Notes: generated by a model not told the origin, from the letters alone. A stretch of 64,000 bases of DNA from Clostridia bacterium (GCA_022791915.1 JAAWAB010000003.1:1-64000), one strand, 5' to 3'. Numbered from the stretch's first letter, positions 50,438 through 60,584 are shown. Program-made: numbers and translations.

Positions 50438-51148
50438 TTGGCGAATAAGGTCAAATTTTTTCGGTACGTTGTGGCAAATCTGGCAATCGGCGCAGTGGTA
50501 ATCGGATTGCTTGCTTTCACGCTTTCGGGCAAAACCGTAAGTGCGGCGGGCACCGAAACACCCATATACAAAGGAGACAGCAAAACCAAAATCTCGCTGA
50601 TGGTCAACGTATATTGGGGCACCGAATTTATCGACGAAATGTTGGATATCTTCGAGAAAAACGAAGTGGTAACTACATTTTTCGTAGGCGGTATGTGGGT
50701 AGCCGAAAACGACGCCGTTCTGCAAAAAATATACGACCACGGACACGAAATCGGAAACCACGGCTATTTTCACAAAGACCACAAAAAACTCGGTGCGCAG
50801 CGTAACGCCGAAGAAATCAGCGTGACGCACCGACTGGTAAAAAGCGTAATCGGCGTAGATATGAATCTGTTTGCACCGCCGTCGGGTTCATTCGGCAAAA
50901 CAACGTTGCAACAAGCGGAAAGCTTGGGGTATACCACCATCATGTGGTCGAAAGATACCATAGACTGGCGCGACCACGACACCGAAAAAATTTATTCGCG
51001 CGCTACGAAAAATCTGGAAGGGGGCGACCTGATTCTTATGCACCCCACAAAAAACACGGTAGAAGCGCTTAACCGTATAATTCAGTACGCAAAGGCAAAT
51101 AATTTACAGGTATCCAAAGTCAGCGAAACGTTGCAAGCCGATTCCTGA
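50438..51148 (+). CDS. YlxY-type polysaccharide deacetylase-like protein, altered motif 1
   Basis: A 236-residue exported protein of the NodB/CE4 fold. Residues 9-38 are a signal peptide or membrane anchor. The catalytic domain has EIGNHGYFHKDH (about 107-118), keeping the zinc histidines, APPSGSFG (about 147-154) and the late motif LILMHPTKNT. Motif 1, normally TFDDG or TFDISWG with a catalytic Asp, reads MVNVYWG (about 53-59): Asp has become Asn. Deacetylase activity may be lost or changed. TTG 50438 is chosen because GAGGTGA lies 7 bases before it. The order pnp, this gene, M16 peptidase matches pnpA-ylxY-mlpA of Bacillus, so it is the ylxY counterpart. Confidence 0.85.
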   Translation: MANKVKFFRYVVANLAIGAVVIGLLAFTLSGKTVSAAGTETPIYKGDSKTKISLMVNVYWGTEFIDEMLDIFEKNEVVTTFFVGGMWVAENDAVLQKIYDHGHEIGNHGYFHKDHKKLGAQRNAEEISVTHRLVKSVIGVDMNLFAPPSGSFGKTTLQQAESLGYTTIMWSKDTIDWRDHDTEKIYSRATKNLEGGDLILMHPTKNTVEALNRIIQYAKANNLQVSKVSETLQADS

Positions 51149-51195
51149 ACAAACAATGCAAAAGATTATTGTACACTACGCACGGGAGGACACAA

Positions 51196-52458
51196 ATGAG
51201 CGAATTGATTTCTTACAAAAACGGTCTGCGGCTTGTGGTTAACCATAATCCCGCCGTCCGTTCGGTTGCCATGGGTATTTGGGTGGGGGCGGGAAGTACA
51301 CGCGAAACACCGCAGAACAACGGTATTTCTCACTTCACCGAACACGTAATATTTAAGGGCACCGATAAATATACGGCATTCGATATTGCCAACCGATTCG
51401 AGAGCATGGGCGCGCTTATCAACGCATTTACAGGCAAAGAAGGAACCTGCTACTATGTTAAATCGGTAGACGAATATGCCGAAAAATGTTTTTCTTTGCT
51501 CTCGCATATTTTTACGCATTCTTCCTTCGATGCCGACGAACTTGACAAAGAACGTAAAGTTATTACCGAAGAAATCAACATGGTGGAAGATTCACCCGAA
51601 GATATCTGCTACGACTTACTTGCCGAAACATTGTACAAAGGCACTTCGCTCGGATATACCATACTCGGGCCCGCCGAAAACGTCGCGCGCTTTACCCGCT
51701 ACGACGTTCTGGCATATATGGACAAACTCTACAATGCCGATAATACCGTAGTATCCGTTTCGGGCAATCTCGATGTAAAAACGGCAGACGCATTGGTTAA
51801 AAAGTATTTACTGAACGAAATTCGCGCGGGAAAAACCACGGGAAAACCGTGCGGAAAAACAAAAGTTACGAGCGGACAGTCGGTGCGAATCAAAGACTTC
51901 GAGCAATCCAATATCGGAATCAGCTACCCGTCGGTCGAATTTCATCATCCGCGTACGCCTGCCCAAAGCGTTTTTAGTATTCTGTTCGGCGGGGGAATGA
52001 GTTCTCGGTTGTTTCAAAAAATCCGTGAACAGATGGGACTTGCTTACAGTGTTTATTCCACTTCACTCGCCTATAAGCACAACGGCAATTTCGATATTAT
52101 GCTCAACATTTCGGCAGGGAACACAAAAAAAGTGCTGACGGCTGTCAAAAAGGAAATCGACGCAATTGTAAACGAAGGCGTTACGCAAGAAGAATTCAAT
52201 CGTGCCAAAATTCAACTTAAATCGGCACTTGTATTCTCCGAAGAAAGCGTACAGAATATTATGACGGCACAAGGCAAAATGCTTTTGCTTGCCGATACGT
52301 TATACGATGTAGACAAGCGCATTGCCGAAATCGATGCCGTAACCGTACAGGACGTAAACGACTTTGCGCGCGATACCCTCGCAGATACAAACGTATGCAC
52401 CGCATATGTGGGCAAAGACCCGCAAACGGACGTTTTGCAAACGATTAAAGGGGAATAG
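51196..52458 (+). CDS. M16-family zinc peptidase (MlpA/YmxG-like)
   Basis: A 420-residue pitrilysin/insulinase-family peptidase of the mitochondrial-processing-peptidase type. The inverted zinc motif HFTEH is at about 49-53, followed by the downstream Glu in EITEEINMVEDSPED-like sequence (here KVITEEINMVEDSPED, Glu near 127-131). The C-terminal half has the R/Y pair region GGGMSSRLFQKIREQMGLAYS (long family motif at about 265-285; key residues Arg and Tyr). There is no signal peptide. ATG 51196 follows GGGAGGA. In Bacillus this position is occupied by mlpA, a negative regulator of secreted proteases. The dUTPase-like gene starts 2 bases after the stop. Confidence 0.92.
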   Translation: MSELISYKNGLRLVVNHNPAVRSVAMGIWVGAGSTRETPQNNGISHFTEHVIFKGTDKYTAFDIANRFESMGALINAFTGKEGTCYYVKSVDEYAEKCFSLLSHIFTHSSFDADELDKERKVITEEINMVEDSPEDICYDLLAETLYKGTSLGYTILGPAENVARFTRYDVLAYMDKLYNADNTVVSVSGNLDVKTADALVKKYLLNEIRAGKTTGKPCGKTKVTSGQSVRIKDFEQSNIGISYPSVEFHHPRTPAQSVFSILFGGGMSSRLFQKIREQMGLAYSVYSTSLAYKHNGNFDIMLNISAGNTKKVLTAVKKEIDAIVNEGVTQEEFNRAKIQLKSALVFSEESVQNIMTAQGKMLLLADTLYDVDKRIAEIDAVTVQDVNDFARDTLADTNVCTAYVGKDPQTDVLQTIKGE

Positions 52459-52460
52459 CT

Positions 52461-52823
52461 ATGGACAAGCTGGACGAAATTTTCGCGTTACAAGCCGCTC
52501 TGGACGCCTATATCGGTAACGTACGCGACTGCGGTACATATACGAAATCGGATTGGATACAAAAAAAGTCGTTGGCACTTATCGACGAAGTGACCGAACT
52601 GCTGAACGAAGTCAACTACAAATGGTGGAAAAACGAAAAGCCCGTCGACGAAAACGCCGTGAAAGAAGAACTGGTGGATATTTTGCATTTTTTTATCAGC
52701 ATGTGTATCGACGCAGGTATGACGGGGGACGAGTTGCACCGAATCTATTGCCAAAAAAACGCCGAAAATATTGCACGGCAACAAGGGCTGTCGTCTAAAA
52801 CAGGCTACAAAGCCACGCGGTAA
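52461..52823 (+). CDS. All-alpha dimeric dUTPase-like protein
   Basis: A 120-residue helical protein of the dimeric dUTPase/MazG group. The metal-binding EExxE-type motif is EVTELLNEVN (about 45-54) followed by WWKNEKP, and the second motif is EELVDILHFFISMCIDAG (about 71-88), as in the dUTPase_2 family. It would hydrolyse dUTP to dUMP and keep uracil out of DNA. The start is 2 bases after the M16 gene, so they are coupled. A terminator follows directly. Confidence 0.85.
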   Translation: MDKLDEIFALQAALDAYIGNVRDCGTYTKSDWIQKKSLALIDEVTELLNEVNYKWWKNEKPVDENAVKEELVDILHFFISMCIDAGMTGDELHRIYCQKNAENIARQQGLSSKTGYKATR

Positions 52824-52830
52824 ACGCACA

Positions 52831-52861
52831 AAAAAATCGTTGGTATGTCCGACGATTTTTT
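52831..52861 (+). terminator. Intrinsic terminator after the dUTPase-like gene
   Basis: Stem AAAAAATCGT / ACGATTTTTT with further GG/CC pairing and a short loop. Being symmetrical in A and T it may act in both directions. Confidence 0.85.
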
Positions 52862-52908
52862 CCATTTCCTGCCTACTGCAAAAAATTTCAAAAATACGGC
52901 TATTTTGA

Positions 52909-52937
52909 TTGAAAAAATACCTGTCCTATGTTATAAT
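52909..52937 (+). promoter_or_regulatory. Promoter for ftsK
   Basis: TTGAAA (52909-52914), 17-base spacer, TATAAT (52932-52937). The GTG start of ftsK is about 92 bases downstream. Confidence 0.82.
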
Positions 52938-53028
52938 AATAAGGAGAAAGTTTGCTTGCAAAGGTTTTTCGGAGAGAGTGCAACCTCTTTTATGTTGCGA
53001 TAAAACAGAGTCCATCGGAGTGAGAAAC

Positions 53029-56000
53029 GTGCCGACAAAAAAATATAACAACGGAAGGCGCAAAGAGAATCATACGAGTGACAATGAGATTTTCGGAATC
53101 GTACTCGTTATTATATCCGCTTTCATTTTGCTTTGCATTGTCGTCAGACCCATTTTGGGCATTATCAGCAAAGGAATTTTCAATGTAACCATCGGTGTAT
53201 TCGGATTGTTCAGCTATCCGCTTTTTCTGTGCACGCTTTTATGGGGCATTGCACTGATTCAGGGAAGAAGCGCCAATCTGCGCACCCGTTATAAAGCAGG
53301 TATCGTATGCATGACGGTGAGTCTGATGTTCATTTTGCAACTTGCCACCACGCACGCACTCTTAAAAGAAAGTTTTTCGGCATACATTTCGGGAACGTAT
53401 CACGGAATCACTGCGGGCGGCGTATTGTTCGGAGTGGTTGCCTATGGAATACAAACCGTTGTTACGCCCATTGTTTCGTATATTGTATTTTCTCTCGTAT
53501 TTGTGTGTTCTGCCGTATTCTTTTTTTTGTTACCTATTCTCAACAAACGGAAAGAATTGCAACGGGAAGAACAGCCGTTTGCGCAAAATGCACCCGCTTT
53601 TGTAAAGGGCAATGCCGAGCCGCGTCCCATTCGTCCGCTTAACGATACGACGCTTTTCGTAGACACTATTCGTCCGCCGCAACAGGATTCTTTTGAGCAT
53701 TCCGACCAATTCGTGCCTCTCGGCAAGTTTGACGAAACGCCGCATTCGATTCCCGTTCCGCAAAAAAAGACAGTGGATTTTCAACCGTATTCCACCGCTA
53801 CGCAAAAAACGAGCGAAAAAGACGGTTTCAAATCGGAAGCGCACAGAATACTTTTCGGTGACCAAAAACGGATTCTTTCCGATATGGCGCAACAATCGAG
53901 TCCGCAATCGGGGGACAATACTTCTTCGGGTTACGGCTACAACGTATTGCCGCCGCTGTATACCGCACCCGATATTAAGAGCGCCGTATCTACCGAATCG
54001 ATTTCCCAGACTCCCGCAACTACGGCAGAACCGGTCGCACCTGTTAAACCGCAAAAACGGGTGCATATATCCGATATTCCCGGATTAAACGAAATTCCCG
54101 TATTGCCCGAAAAGGATATCAGCAATCAGATTGTGGGCGGCACGGGCATTATCAACGGCGATGATTTTTCGCGCAAATTGGCGGAAACGCTGACACCGAT
54201 ACAAAAAGACCAATCGTCTGCTCCGACCGTTTCCGAGAAGAAAGCGGAAACTCTCCAACAGCAACCGCAAGAGGACGTGCGTCCGTCGATTGTCAACGGG
54301 GACTATTTCGGTATGCCCAATAAATCCGCACCGCGCGTAACGCCGCCCAAGATTGCGCCTATTCCCGTTCCACCTGTTGCAACACCCGCAAAAACATACG
54401 CGCAAAGCAGTTACGAGCAAACGCAACTGAATATAACTGCCGAAGAAAAAGAAGAAGAAATTTGCGAGCAAGCACCGATAATCAGCGGTTCCGCATATGA
54501 AAGCACGCACAGCGCCGAATCCCGTTTTCAGCAATTACTTGACGAAGAACGCCAACGTGCGTCGGTTACTCCGTCGCCCGTAAAATCTTCGTTTGAAAAC
54601 TTTGCACACGAGAGAGAATACGACGTAACCGAATCGTTTGCCGATAAACTTTCCGAAGAAGACGACAGTTTATTTGCGGACGAACTTCCCGAACAGCCGC
54701 GCGAATCTGCATTGAAAATCGACGACGAGCCGATTGACCTATCCGAACAGTCGCATTTTGAAGGAGCGGACAGCACGGGATACTACGAAACGGTTTCGCT
54801 TGCCGACATCAAACCCGTAAAGTCGGCACAATCTGCCGTTCAACCGACCGTGCGCTCGAAAGGGCAGTTGGGAATCGATGACATTTCACCTAATATTCCC
54901 ATGCCGCCCAAACCGAAAAAACGGAAAAAACTTCGTTATAATGCGCCCGACATCGACATGCTGATTTCTTCTACGTCGGTAGCGCCCGAAGATTACAACG
55001 TAGCTTGCGAAGAAAAAGCGCGTCTTTTGGAAGAAACGCTGCAAGGATTGAAATTGCCTGTAAAAGTAGGCGCAATTACACGCGGACCTGCCGTTACGCG
55101 ATATGAACTGGAAATGCCGCCCGGCATTCCCATTAAACGTATCGAGCAGTTCTCCACCGACATCGAATACTATTTGGAAAGTAACGGAAAAATTCGTATC
55201 GAAGCGCCCATTCCCGGCAAACGCGCGGTAGGTATCGAAGTCCCCAACGAAAAAATCGATATCGTATGCTTGCGTGATATTATTTCGTCCAAAGAGTTTC
55301 AGAATTCTTCTTCGCCGCTTACGCTATCGCTTGGAAAAGATATTGCGGGCACCAACATCGTATGTAATTTAGAAAAGATGCCACACCTGTTGATTGCAGG
55401 CGCCACGGGTAGCGGTAAATCCGCTTGCCTTAACTCGATTATTATGAGCATTATGTACAAATCTTCACCCGAAGAAGTGCGGCTCATTTTGATTGACCCC
55501 AAGCGCGTGGAATTCAACATGTATCAGGGAATACCGCATTTGCTCGGTTCGGAAATTATCAACGACGCACAACAGGCAATTAATGCGCTCACCTGGGCAA
55601 AAGAAGAAATGGACCGCCGCTATATTCTGTTCGGCAGTCATAAAGTGCGTAATCTGCCCGAATTCAACAAAAGCGACGCCGTCAAATCGGGAGAAGAACA
55701 AAAACTGCCGTATATCGTGCTCATTGTGGACGAGCTTGCCGAACTGATGTTGGATAACAACAAAAAGGTGCTCGAAACCAAAATCATGAGCATGGCGCAA
55801 AAAGCGCGCGCCGCAGGCATTCATTTGATTCTTGCCACGCAGCGTCCGTCGGTAGACGTTATTACGGGCACAATCAAAGCCAATTTGCCCAGCCGTATTG
55901 CTTTCTCGGTTAAGAGTATCGTAGACTCGCGCACCATACTGGACCAATGCGGTGCAGAAACGTTGCTTGGCAGAGGCGATATGTTATATGCGCCTATCGG

Positions 56001-56400
56001 TTTAGACGACCCCAAACGCGTACAGGGGGCGTTTGTTACCGAGCAGGAAATTACTGCCGTAACCGAATACGTGCGTGCCAACAACGAAGTCGATTTCGAT
56101 GACGAATTCACGGCGGCAATCACCAAACGCGACGAAGAACCCGAAACAAGCGATGAGGAAGATGACGACAACAAAGAGTTTGACAGTTTGATGCCCGAAG
56201 TTCTTAAATGCGTTATAGAGTCGGGGTCGGCGAGTACCAGTATGATACAGCGCCGTTTCAGCGTGGGATATGCGCGTGCAAGCCGTATTATCGACCAAAT
56301 GGAATTGCATAAATTCATTGGTCCGTTGGAAGGCAGTAAACCGCGTGCCGTCTATATTTCACGCGAACAATACAGAGAGCTTTTCGGAATAGACTTATGA
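53029..56400 (+). CDS. ftsK: DNA translocase FtsK/SpoIIIE
   Basis: A 1123-residue membrane-anchored DNA pump that clears chromosomes from the division or sporulation septum. Four membrane helices occupy about 20-180. A long low-complexity linker (about 190-620) rich in Pro, Ser, Glu and Gln follows, then the alpha/beta motor with Walker A AGATGSGKSACLNS (about 789-802) and Walker B YIVLIVDELAELM (about 901-913). The C-terminal gamma winged helix (SASTSMIQRRFSVGYARASR) recognises polarity sequences. GTG 53029 is preferred: CGGAG lies 8 bases before it, whereas a longer frame would start inside the -35 box. The linker is long for a Gram-positive SpoIIIE. It overlaps rimO by 4 bases. Confidence 0.93.
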   Translation: MPTKKYNNGRRKENHTSDNEIFGIVLVIISAFILLCIVVRPILGIISKGIFNVTIGVFGLFSYPLFLCTLLWGIALIQGRSANLRTRYKAGIVCMTVSLMFILQLATTHALLKESFSAYISGTYHGITAGGVLFGVVAYGIQTVVTPIVSYIVFSLVFVCSAVFFFLLPILNKRKELQREEQPFAQNAPAFVKGNAEPRPIRPLNDTTLFVDTIRPPQQDSFEHSDQFVPLGKFDETPHSIPVPQKKTVDFQPYSTATQKTSEKDGFKSEAHRILFGDQKRILSDMAQQSSPQSGDNTSSGYGYNVLPPLYTAPDIKSAVSTESISQTPATTAEPVAPVKPQKRVHISDIPGLNEIPVLPEKDISNQIVGGTGIINGDDFSRKLAETLTPIQKDQSSAPTVSEKKAETLQQQPQEDVRPSIVNGDYFGMPNKSAPRVTPPKIAPIPVPPVATPAKTYAQSSYEQTQLNITAEEKEEEICEQAPIISGSAYESTHSAESRFQQLLDEERQRASVTPSPVKSSFENFAHEREYDVTESFADKLSEEDDSLFADELPEQPRESALKIDDEPIDLSEQSHFEGADSTGYYETVSLADIKPVKSAQSAVQPTVRSKGQLGIDDISPNIPMPPKPKKRKKLRYNAPDIDMLISSTSVAPEDYNVACEEKARLLEETLQGLKLPVKVGAITRGPAVTRYELEMPPGIPIKRIEQFSTDIEYYLESNGKIRIEAPIPGKRAVGIEVPNEKIDIVCLRDIISSKEFQNSSSPLTLSLGKDIAGTNIVCNLEKMPHLLIAGATGSGKSACLNSIIMSIMYKSSPEEVRLILIDPKRVEFNMYQGIPHLLGSEIINDAQQAINALTWAKEEMDRRYILFGSHKVRNLPEFNKSDAVKSGEEQKLPYIVLIVDELAELMLDNNKKVLETKIMSMAQKARAAGIHLILATQRPSVDVITGTIKANLPSRIAFSVKSIVDSRTILDQCGAETLLGRGDMLYAPIGLDDPKRVQGAFVTEQEITAVTEYVRANNEVDFDDEFTAAITKRDEEPETSDEEDDDNKEFDSLMPEVLKCVIESGSASTSMIQRRFSVGYARASRIIDQMELHKFIGPLEGSKPRAVYISREQYRELFGIDL

Positions 56401-57701
56401 GCAGAAGCGTAGGTGTCATTACATTAGGGTGCGACAAAAACAGAATCGACACCGAAAATATGCTGTACCGTTTGCGTTGCGGCGGATACGATATTACAAA
56501 CGATTATCCGAGTGCGCAGATTTTAATTGTTAACACGTGTGCGTTTATCGAATCTGCACGCAAAGAAGCGATTGACGTGATTTTGGCGGCAATCGGACAC
56601 AAGTCGCAGGCATGCGAGAAGCTGATTATAACGGGTTGTCTGCCACAGAAATACGGTTCCGAACTGCGTAAAGAATTACCCGAAGTAGATTACTTTTTGG
56701 GCACAAACGAATACGAGCGCATTTGTGACGTAATTTCGGAGTTATACGGCGAAACATCAACATCGGCGGAACTTACAAACGAACCGTTGCAACGAACGAT
56801 AACAACCCCCATTCACTATGCCTATTTGAAAATCGCAGACGGTTGCGACAATCATTGCACGTTTTGCACCATCCCGTCCATTCGCGGAAAATACCGTTCC
56901 GTTCCCATTGAATCGCTCGTAAAAGAAAGCATGGCATTGGCGGAACAGGGTGTAAAAGAGTTGATTCTTGTTGCGCAAGACGTAACGCGTTACGGCTCGG
57001 ATTTATACGGAGAATCGCGGCTCGTCGAACTTGTGCGCCGTTTGAGCAAAACGGATATTTCCATGATTCGACTAATGTACTGTTATCCCGAGTTGGTGAC
57101 AGACGAATTGATTGAAGAAATCGCAGACAATCCAAAAGTGGCAAACTACATCGATATTCCCATTCAACACGCCGACGACGCAATTCTCAAACTAATGAAC
57201 AGGCGCAGTGACAAGCAGTCGATTCAGACTTTGTTCGCCAAACTCAAAGAACGGAAAATTGCCGTTCGTACCACTGTAATGGTAGGATTCCCGCAGGAAA
57301 CGGAAGAACGGTTCCGCACTTTGTATGACTTTATTGCGCAAACCGCCCCCGAACATGTCGGCGTATTTGCATACAGTAAAGAGGACGGCACGCCGTCCGC
57401 ACGACTCGACGGACACGTTTCCAAAAAAGTCAAAACCGCACGAGTGAATGCAATCGGAAAATTGCATTTGCAAAACAGGGAACAACTCAACCGCGCACTG
57501 ATAGGGAAAACGCTTAAAGTAATCTACGAAGATATCGACTACGACAAAAATCTGTTTGTGGGAAGAACAGAGTACGATGCGCCCGATATTGATACAAAAG
57601 TCTACTTTACCGCCGATTTCGTAGAGGTGGGAGAGTGTTATTACATAAAAATCACCGATTATAACGGATATGATTTAATAGGAGAAAAATGCCCCGTATG
57701 A
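56397..57701 (+). CDS. rimO: Ribosomal protein S12 methylthiotransferase RimO
   Basis: A 434-residue radical SAM enzyme that adds a methylthio group to the conserved Asp of ribosomal protein S12. The N-terminal UPF0004 domain begins GVITLGCDKNRIDTE, with further cluster cysteines in VNTCAFIESARKEA and ITGCLPQKY. The SAM motif is CDNHCTFCTIP (about 149-159), and a C-terminal TRAM domain closes the protein. All six cluster cysteines are present. The start overlaps ftsK, and the end overlaps pgsA by 13 bases. Confidence 0.95.
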   Translation: MSRSVGVITLGCDKNRIDTENMLYRLRCGGYDITNDYPSAQILIVNTCAFIESARKEAIDVILAAIGHKSQACEKLIITGCLPQKYGSELRKELPEVDYFLGTNEYERICDVISELYGETSTSAELTNEPLQRTITTPIHYAYLKIADGCDNHCTFCTIPSIRGKYRSVPIESLVKESMALAEQGVKELILVAQDVTRYGSDLYGESRLVELVRRLSKTDISMIRLMYCYPELVTDELIEEIADNPKVANYIDIPIQHADDAILKLMNRRSDKQSIQTLFAKLKERKIAVRTTVMVGFPQETEERFRTLYDFIAQTAPEHVGVFAYSKEDGTPSARLDGHVSKKVKTARVNAIGKLHLQNREQLNRALIGKTLKVIYEDIDYDKNLFVGRTEYDAPDIDTKVYFTADFVEVGECYYIKITDYNGYDLIGEKCPV

Positions 57702-58312
57702 ATCTGCCCACCAAACTGACATTCTTGCGCATCTTGCTGATTCCCGTATTTATTACGATGTTTTACGTGCGCTTTCCGTTCCATCGCTTTGTTGCAACGG
57801 GTATATTTATTCTTGCCAGTTTCACCGATTTTCTGGACGGATATTTGGCACGAAAAAATAATCTTGTAACCGACCTCGGCAAATTTCTGGACCCCATTGC
57901 CGACAAAATGTTGGTTGCCTGCGCGCTGTTTGCCGTTGTAACGCTTTTATACGATTCGGCAAACAATGTTATGCTCGGATTGCAAATCGGGGGCGTTGTA
58001 TGCGCCATGGTTATTTTATGCCGCGAATTGATGATTAGCGGGTTCCGCATTGTGGCAAGTTCCAAAAATGTTGTGCTTGCCGCCGACAAGCTGGGTAAAA
58101 TCAAAACGGTTCTGCAAATGATTGCACTTATTCTTTTGTTGCCTGTTCCCGATTTTTACGAGTATGCCGCGCAATATACTGCCACTATGCACATAACCTG
58201 GGGCAATATTCAGCTGTACGTCGGGTTTGCGTTTCTCGCTCTGTCAACTGTGATGACAATCCTTTCGGGTTGCAACTATATTGTCAAAAACAAACAAGTG
58301 TTAAAGGATTGA
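57689..58312 (+). CDS. pgsA: CDP-diacylglycerol-glycerol-3-phosphate 3-phosphatidyltransferase
   Basis: A 207-residue membrane enzyme that makes phosphatidylglycerol phosphate, the first step to phosphatidylglycerol and cardiolipin. The CDP-alcohol phosphotransferase motif is present: DFLDGYLARKNNLVTDLGKF then LDPIADK (about 46-73), giving the DG...AR...G...D...D set. About five membrane helices are seen. ATG 57689 follows GGAGAAAA; ATG 57698 is an alternative and matches MNLPTKLT, the usual family start. It overlaps rimO. The order rimO-pgsA-cinA-recA is conserved in Clostridia. Confidence 0.94.
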   Translation: MPRMNLPTKLTFLRILLIPVFITMFYVRFPFHRFVATGIFILASFTDFLDGYLARKNNLVTDLGKFLDPIADKMLVACALFAVVTLLYDSANNVMLGLQIGGVVCAMVILCRELMISGFRIVASSKNVVLAADKLGKIKTVLQMIALILLLPVPDFYEYAAQYTATMHITWGNIQLYVGFAFLALSTVMTILSGCNYIVKNKQVLKD

Positions 58313-58313
58313 G

Positions 58314-59408
58314 ATGAACGTAGGAATTCTTAACATCGGCGTCGGGGAATGTATTTCCGACGCAATACAAACGGATACAAACCGTGTTTCCGACAAACTT
58401 TGCAAGCACGGATATTTTGTTACGTTTTGTATCGAGATTACGGAATCCGACCGCATTTCCGAAACCTTTTCTTTCCTGCAAAAAAATTGCGACGCCATTG
58501 TTATATGCGGTGATATCGAAAAATTTTACACCGTCATTTCGGAACGGTTTGCCGTAAATCGCAGTCTTGCCACCTTTATGTTGGAAGAAACGCCGTGCGC
58601 CGTATCCGCCGTATGCGACGACTCGTTCACGAATAACATGCTTTTACCCATGCTGAACAGTCAATGCAAAACATTTTACAGCACGGCTGTATTTCGCACA
58701 ATCGGCAAAAGCGAAGAACAGTTGCGAATTTCTCTGAAAGAATATATCAAAAACCGCAACAAAATTGTTTTCAAATTCGATTCCTGTCCGCCCGAATGTG
58801 TTGTTTCGGTGCGATATTCCCATAAAACGCAAAAAAGCACCGTTGCCGAATTATTGGCAGGCGTTCGGTCGGTACTCAAAGACTGCACCTATTCCTATGA
58901 TGAAAACCGTCTGCCCGAAACGGTTGCCGAACTGCTCATGAAAACAAACAAAACGCTGGGGCTTGCCGAATCGTTTACGGGCGGCAATATAGCCGCTTCT
59001 TTGGTAGCGGTTCCCGGTATCAGTCGCTCGCTCAAAGAAGGAATCGTTTGCTACGCCAACGAAACCAAACAAAATCGTCTGCGCGTATCGTCTTCGATTC
59101 TGGATAATTACGGAGCCGTCAGTGTAGAAACGGCATACGAAATGGCGGCAAATCTATTGATGGACGGACACCACGACTACGTGGTAGCCACAACGGGAAA
59201 TGCGGGTCCTACGTCCGAAAAGCCCGACGAGGTGGGCGTTTGTTACATAGCTGTCGGCGATAAACGGAATATAGATATTTTTCCGTATCGTTTTCGGGGC
59301 GACCGACAATCCGTTATCCACAGCGGTACGTTAACCGCATTATATCATCTGTATAAATTCGTTTCCGACACCGTACTAAACGAGTCGCAAACAAAAGAAA
59401 ACGTCTGA
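58314..59408 (+). CDS. cinA: CinA-like protein with degenerate N-terminal domain
   Basis: A 364-residue protein. The C-terminal 160 residues are a clear CinA amidase domain (pyrroline-5-carboxylate-like or NMN deamidase): [20 protein letters not shown], then [29 protein letters not shown] and the GVCYIAV strand. The N-terminal 170 residues keep the start of the MoCF-like domain ([10 protein letters not shown]..., [11 protein letters not shown]) but lack its GGLGPTxDD motif; the corresponding stretch reads [10 protein letters not shown]. CinA is usually about 410 residues, so the first domain is shortened and probably without pyrophosphatase activity. ATG 58314 lies 1 base after the pgsA stop. 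recA follows 26 bases later, as in many Firmicutes. Confidence 0.87.
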   Translation: MNVGILNIGVGECISDAIQTDTNRVSDKLCKHGYFVTFCIEITESDRISETFSFLQKNCDAIVICGDIEKFYTVISERFAVNRSLATFMLEETPCAVSAVCDDSFTNNMLLPMLNSQCKTFYSTAVFRTIGKSEEQLRISLKEYIKNRNKIVFKFDSCPPECVVSVRYSHKTQKSTVAELLAGVRSVLKDCTYSYDENRLPETVAELLMKTNKTLGLAESFTGGNIAASLVAVPGISRSLKEGIVCYANETKQNRLRVSSSILDNYGAVSVETAYEMAANLLMDGHHDYVVATTGNAGPTSEKPDEVGVCYIAVGDKRNIDIFPYRFRGDRQSVIHSGTLTALYHLYKFVSDTVLNESQTKENV

Positions 59409-59434
59409 AAGTAAAGAAAGAAGGAGAACATATA

Positions 59435-60529
59435 ATGGACAAAGGCAAACCTATTATCGACTACAATATGACCAAAGAAGAGCGCAAAAAAGCGTTGGAT
59501 GCCGCCATTGCGCAAATCGAGAAGAACTACGGCAAAGGCGCCATCATGAAACTGAACGAAAATCAGGTGACGAGTGTGGAAGTGATTCCCACAGGTTGTT
59601 TGAGCGTAGATTTGGCTCTCGGAATCGGCGGATTGCCGCGCGGACGCATTATCGAAATCTACGGCCCCGAATCGAGCGGCAAGACCACGCTCAGTCTGCA
59701 CGTAATTGCCCAGGCGCAGAAAATGGGCGGCACGGTTGCGTTCGTCGACGCCGAACACGCACTCGACCCGATATATGCGCGTAATCTCGGTATCGATACC
59801 GATAGTCTTTATATCTCTCAACCCGACAACGGTGAGCAAGGCTTGGACATTGCCGAGGCGCTTGTACGCAGCGGCGGCGTAGACGTTGTGGTTATAGACT
59901 CGGTTGCGGCGCTCACACCCAAAGCGGAAATCGACGGCGATATGGGTGACAGCCAAATCGGATTACAGGCAAGACTGATGTCGAAAGCCTTACGTATTCT
60001 GGCATCGGTATGCAATAAATCTAAAACGTGTATCATCTTCATCAATCAGTTGCGCGAGAAAGTGGGCGTTATGTTCGGCAATCCCGAAACCACGCCGGGC
60101 GGTAAAGCACTCAAATTCTACGCAAGTATTCGTTTGGACGTGCGCAGGGTAGAATCGGTTAAAGAAGGCGGAGAAGTGGTAGGCAACCATACAAAAGTGA
60201 AGGTTGTTAAAAATAAATTAGCTCCTCCGTTTCGCACCGCCGAATTCGATATCATTTTCGGCAAAGGTATATCGAGAGAAAGTTGCATTATCGACCTCGG
60301 TCTGGAACACGGAATTCTTTCCAAAAGCGGTTCGTGGTTCAATTATAACGGCTCCCGTCTGTGCCAGGGACGCGCGGCTCTTATGAATCTGCTGGAATCC
60401 AAAAAAGAAACGGCGGACGAAATGGAAATCGCCATCAAAAAAATCGTGGAAGAAAAACGGAAAGCCGCCGAAGGCGTTCAGGAAGAAACAAAACCTGCCG
60501 CCGAAGCGGAAACACCCGTTTCCGAATAA
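59435..60529 (+). CDS. recA: Recombinase RecA
   Basis: A 364-residue recombinase for homologous recombination and SOS induction. Walker [10 protein letters not shown] is at about 79-87; Walker B reads [12 protein letters not shown] (about 152-163); the L2 region includes [20 protein letters not shown]. The N-terminal helix has [12 protein letters not shown]. The C-terminal tail is acidic ([20 protein letters not shown]). Length is normal, with no intein. ATG 59435 follows AAGGAG. No LexA box was recognised in the short gap before it, so it probably shares the pgsA-cinA transcript. Confidence 0.98.
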   Translation: MDKGKPIIDYNMTKEERKKALDAAIAQIEKNYGKGAIMKLNENQVTSVEVIPTGCLSVDLALGIGGLPRGRIIEIYGPESSGKTTLSLHVIAQAQKMGGTVAFVDAEHALDPIYARNLGIDTDSLYISQPDNGEQGLDIAEALVRSGGVDVVVIDSVAALTPKAEIDGDMGDSQIGLQARLMSKALRILASVCNKSKTCIIFINQLREKVGVMFGNPETTPGGKALKFYASIRLDVRRVESVKEGGEVVGNHTKVKVVKNKLAPPFRTAEFDIIFGKGISRESCIIDLGLEHGILSKSGSWFNYNGSRLCQGRAALMNLLESKKETADEMEIAIKKIVEEKRKAAEGVQEETKPAAEAETPVSE

Positions 60530-60554
60530 TCGGCAAATCGGTATTATCGATTAC

Positions 60555-60584
60555 TTGACTTTTGCCCACAATATATTGTAATAT
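60555..60584 (+). promoter_or_regulatory. Promoter for rny
   Basis: TTGACT (60555-60560), 18-base spacer, TAATAT (60579-60584). About 110 bases of leader follow, including a hairpin GACGGAT-10 bases-ATCCGTC (60593-60616) without T run, which may stabilise the mRNA. Confidence 0.65.

Noticed and set aside
52909..53028. A start for ftsK at 52909, adding 40 residues
   Set aside because: That TTG is part of the -35 box of a promoter with TATAAT at 52932, so it cannot be transcribed from it; GTG 53029 has a good ribosome site.
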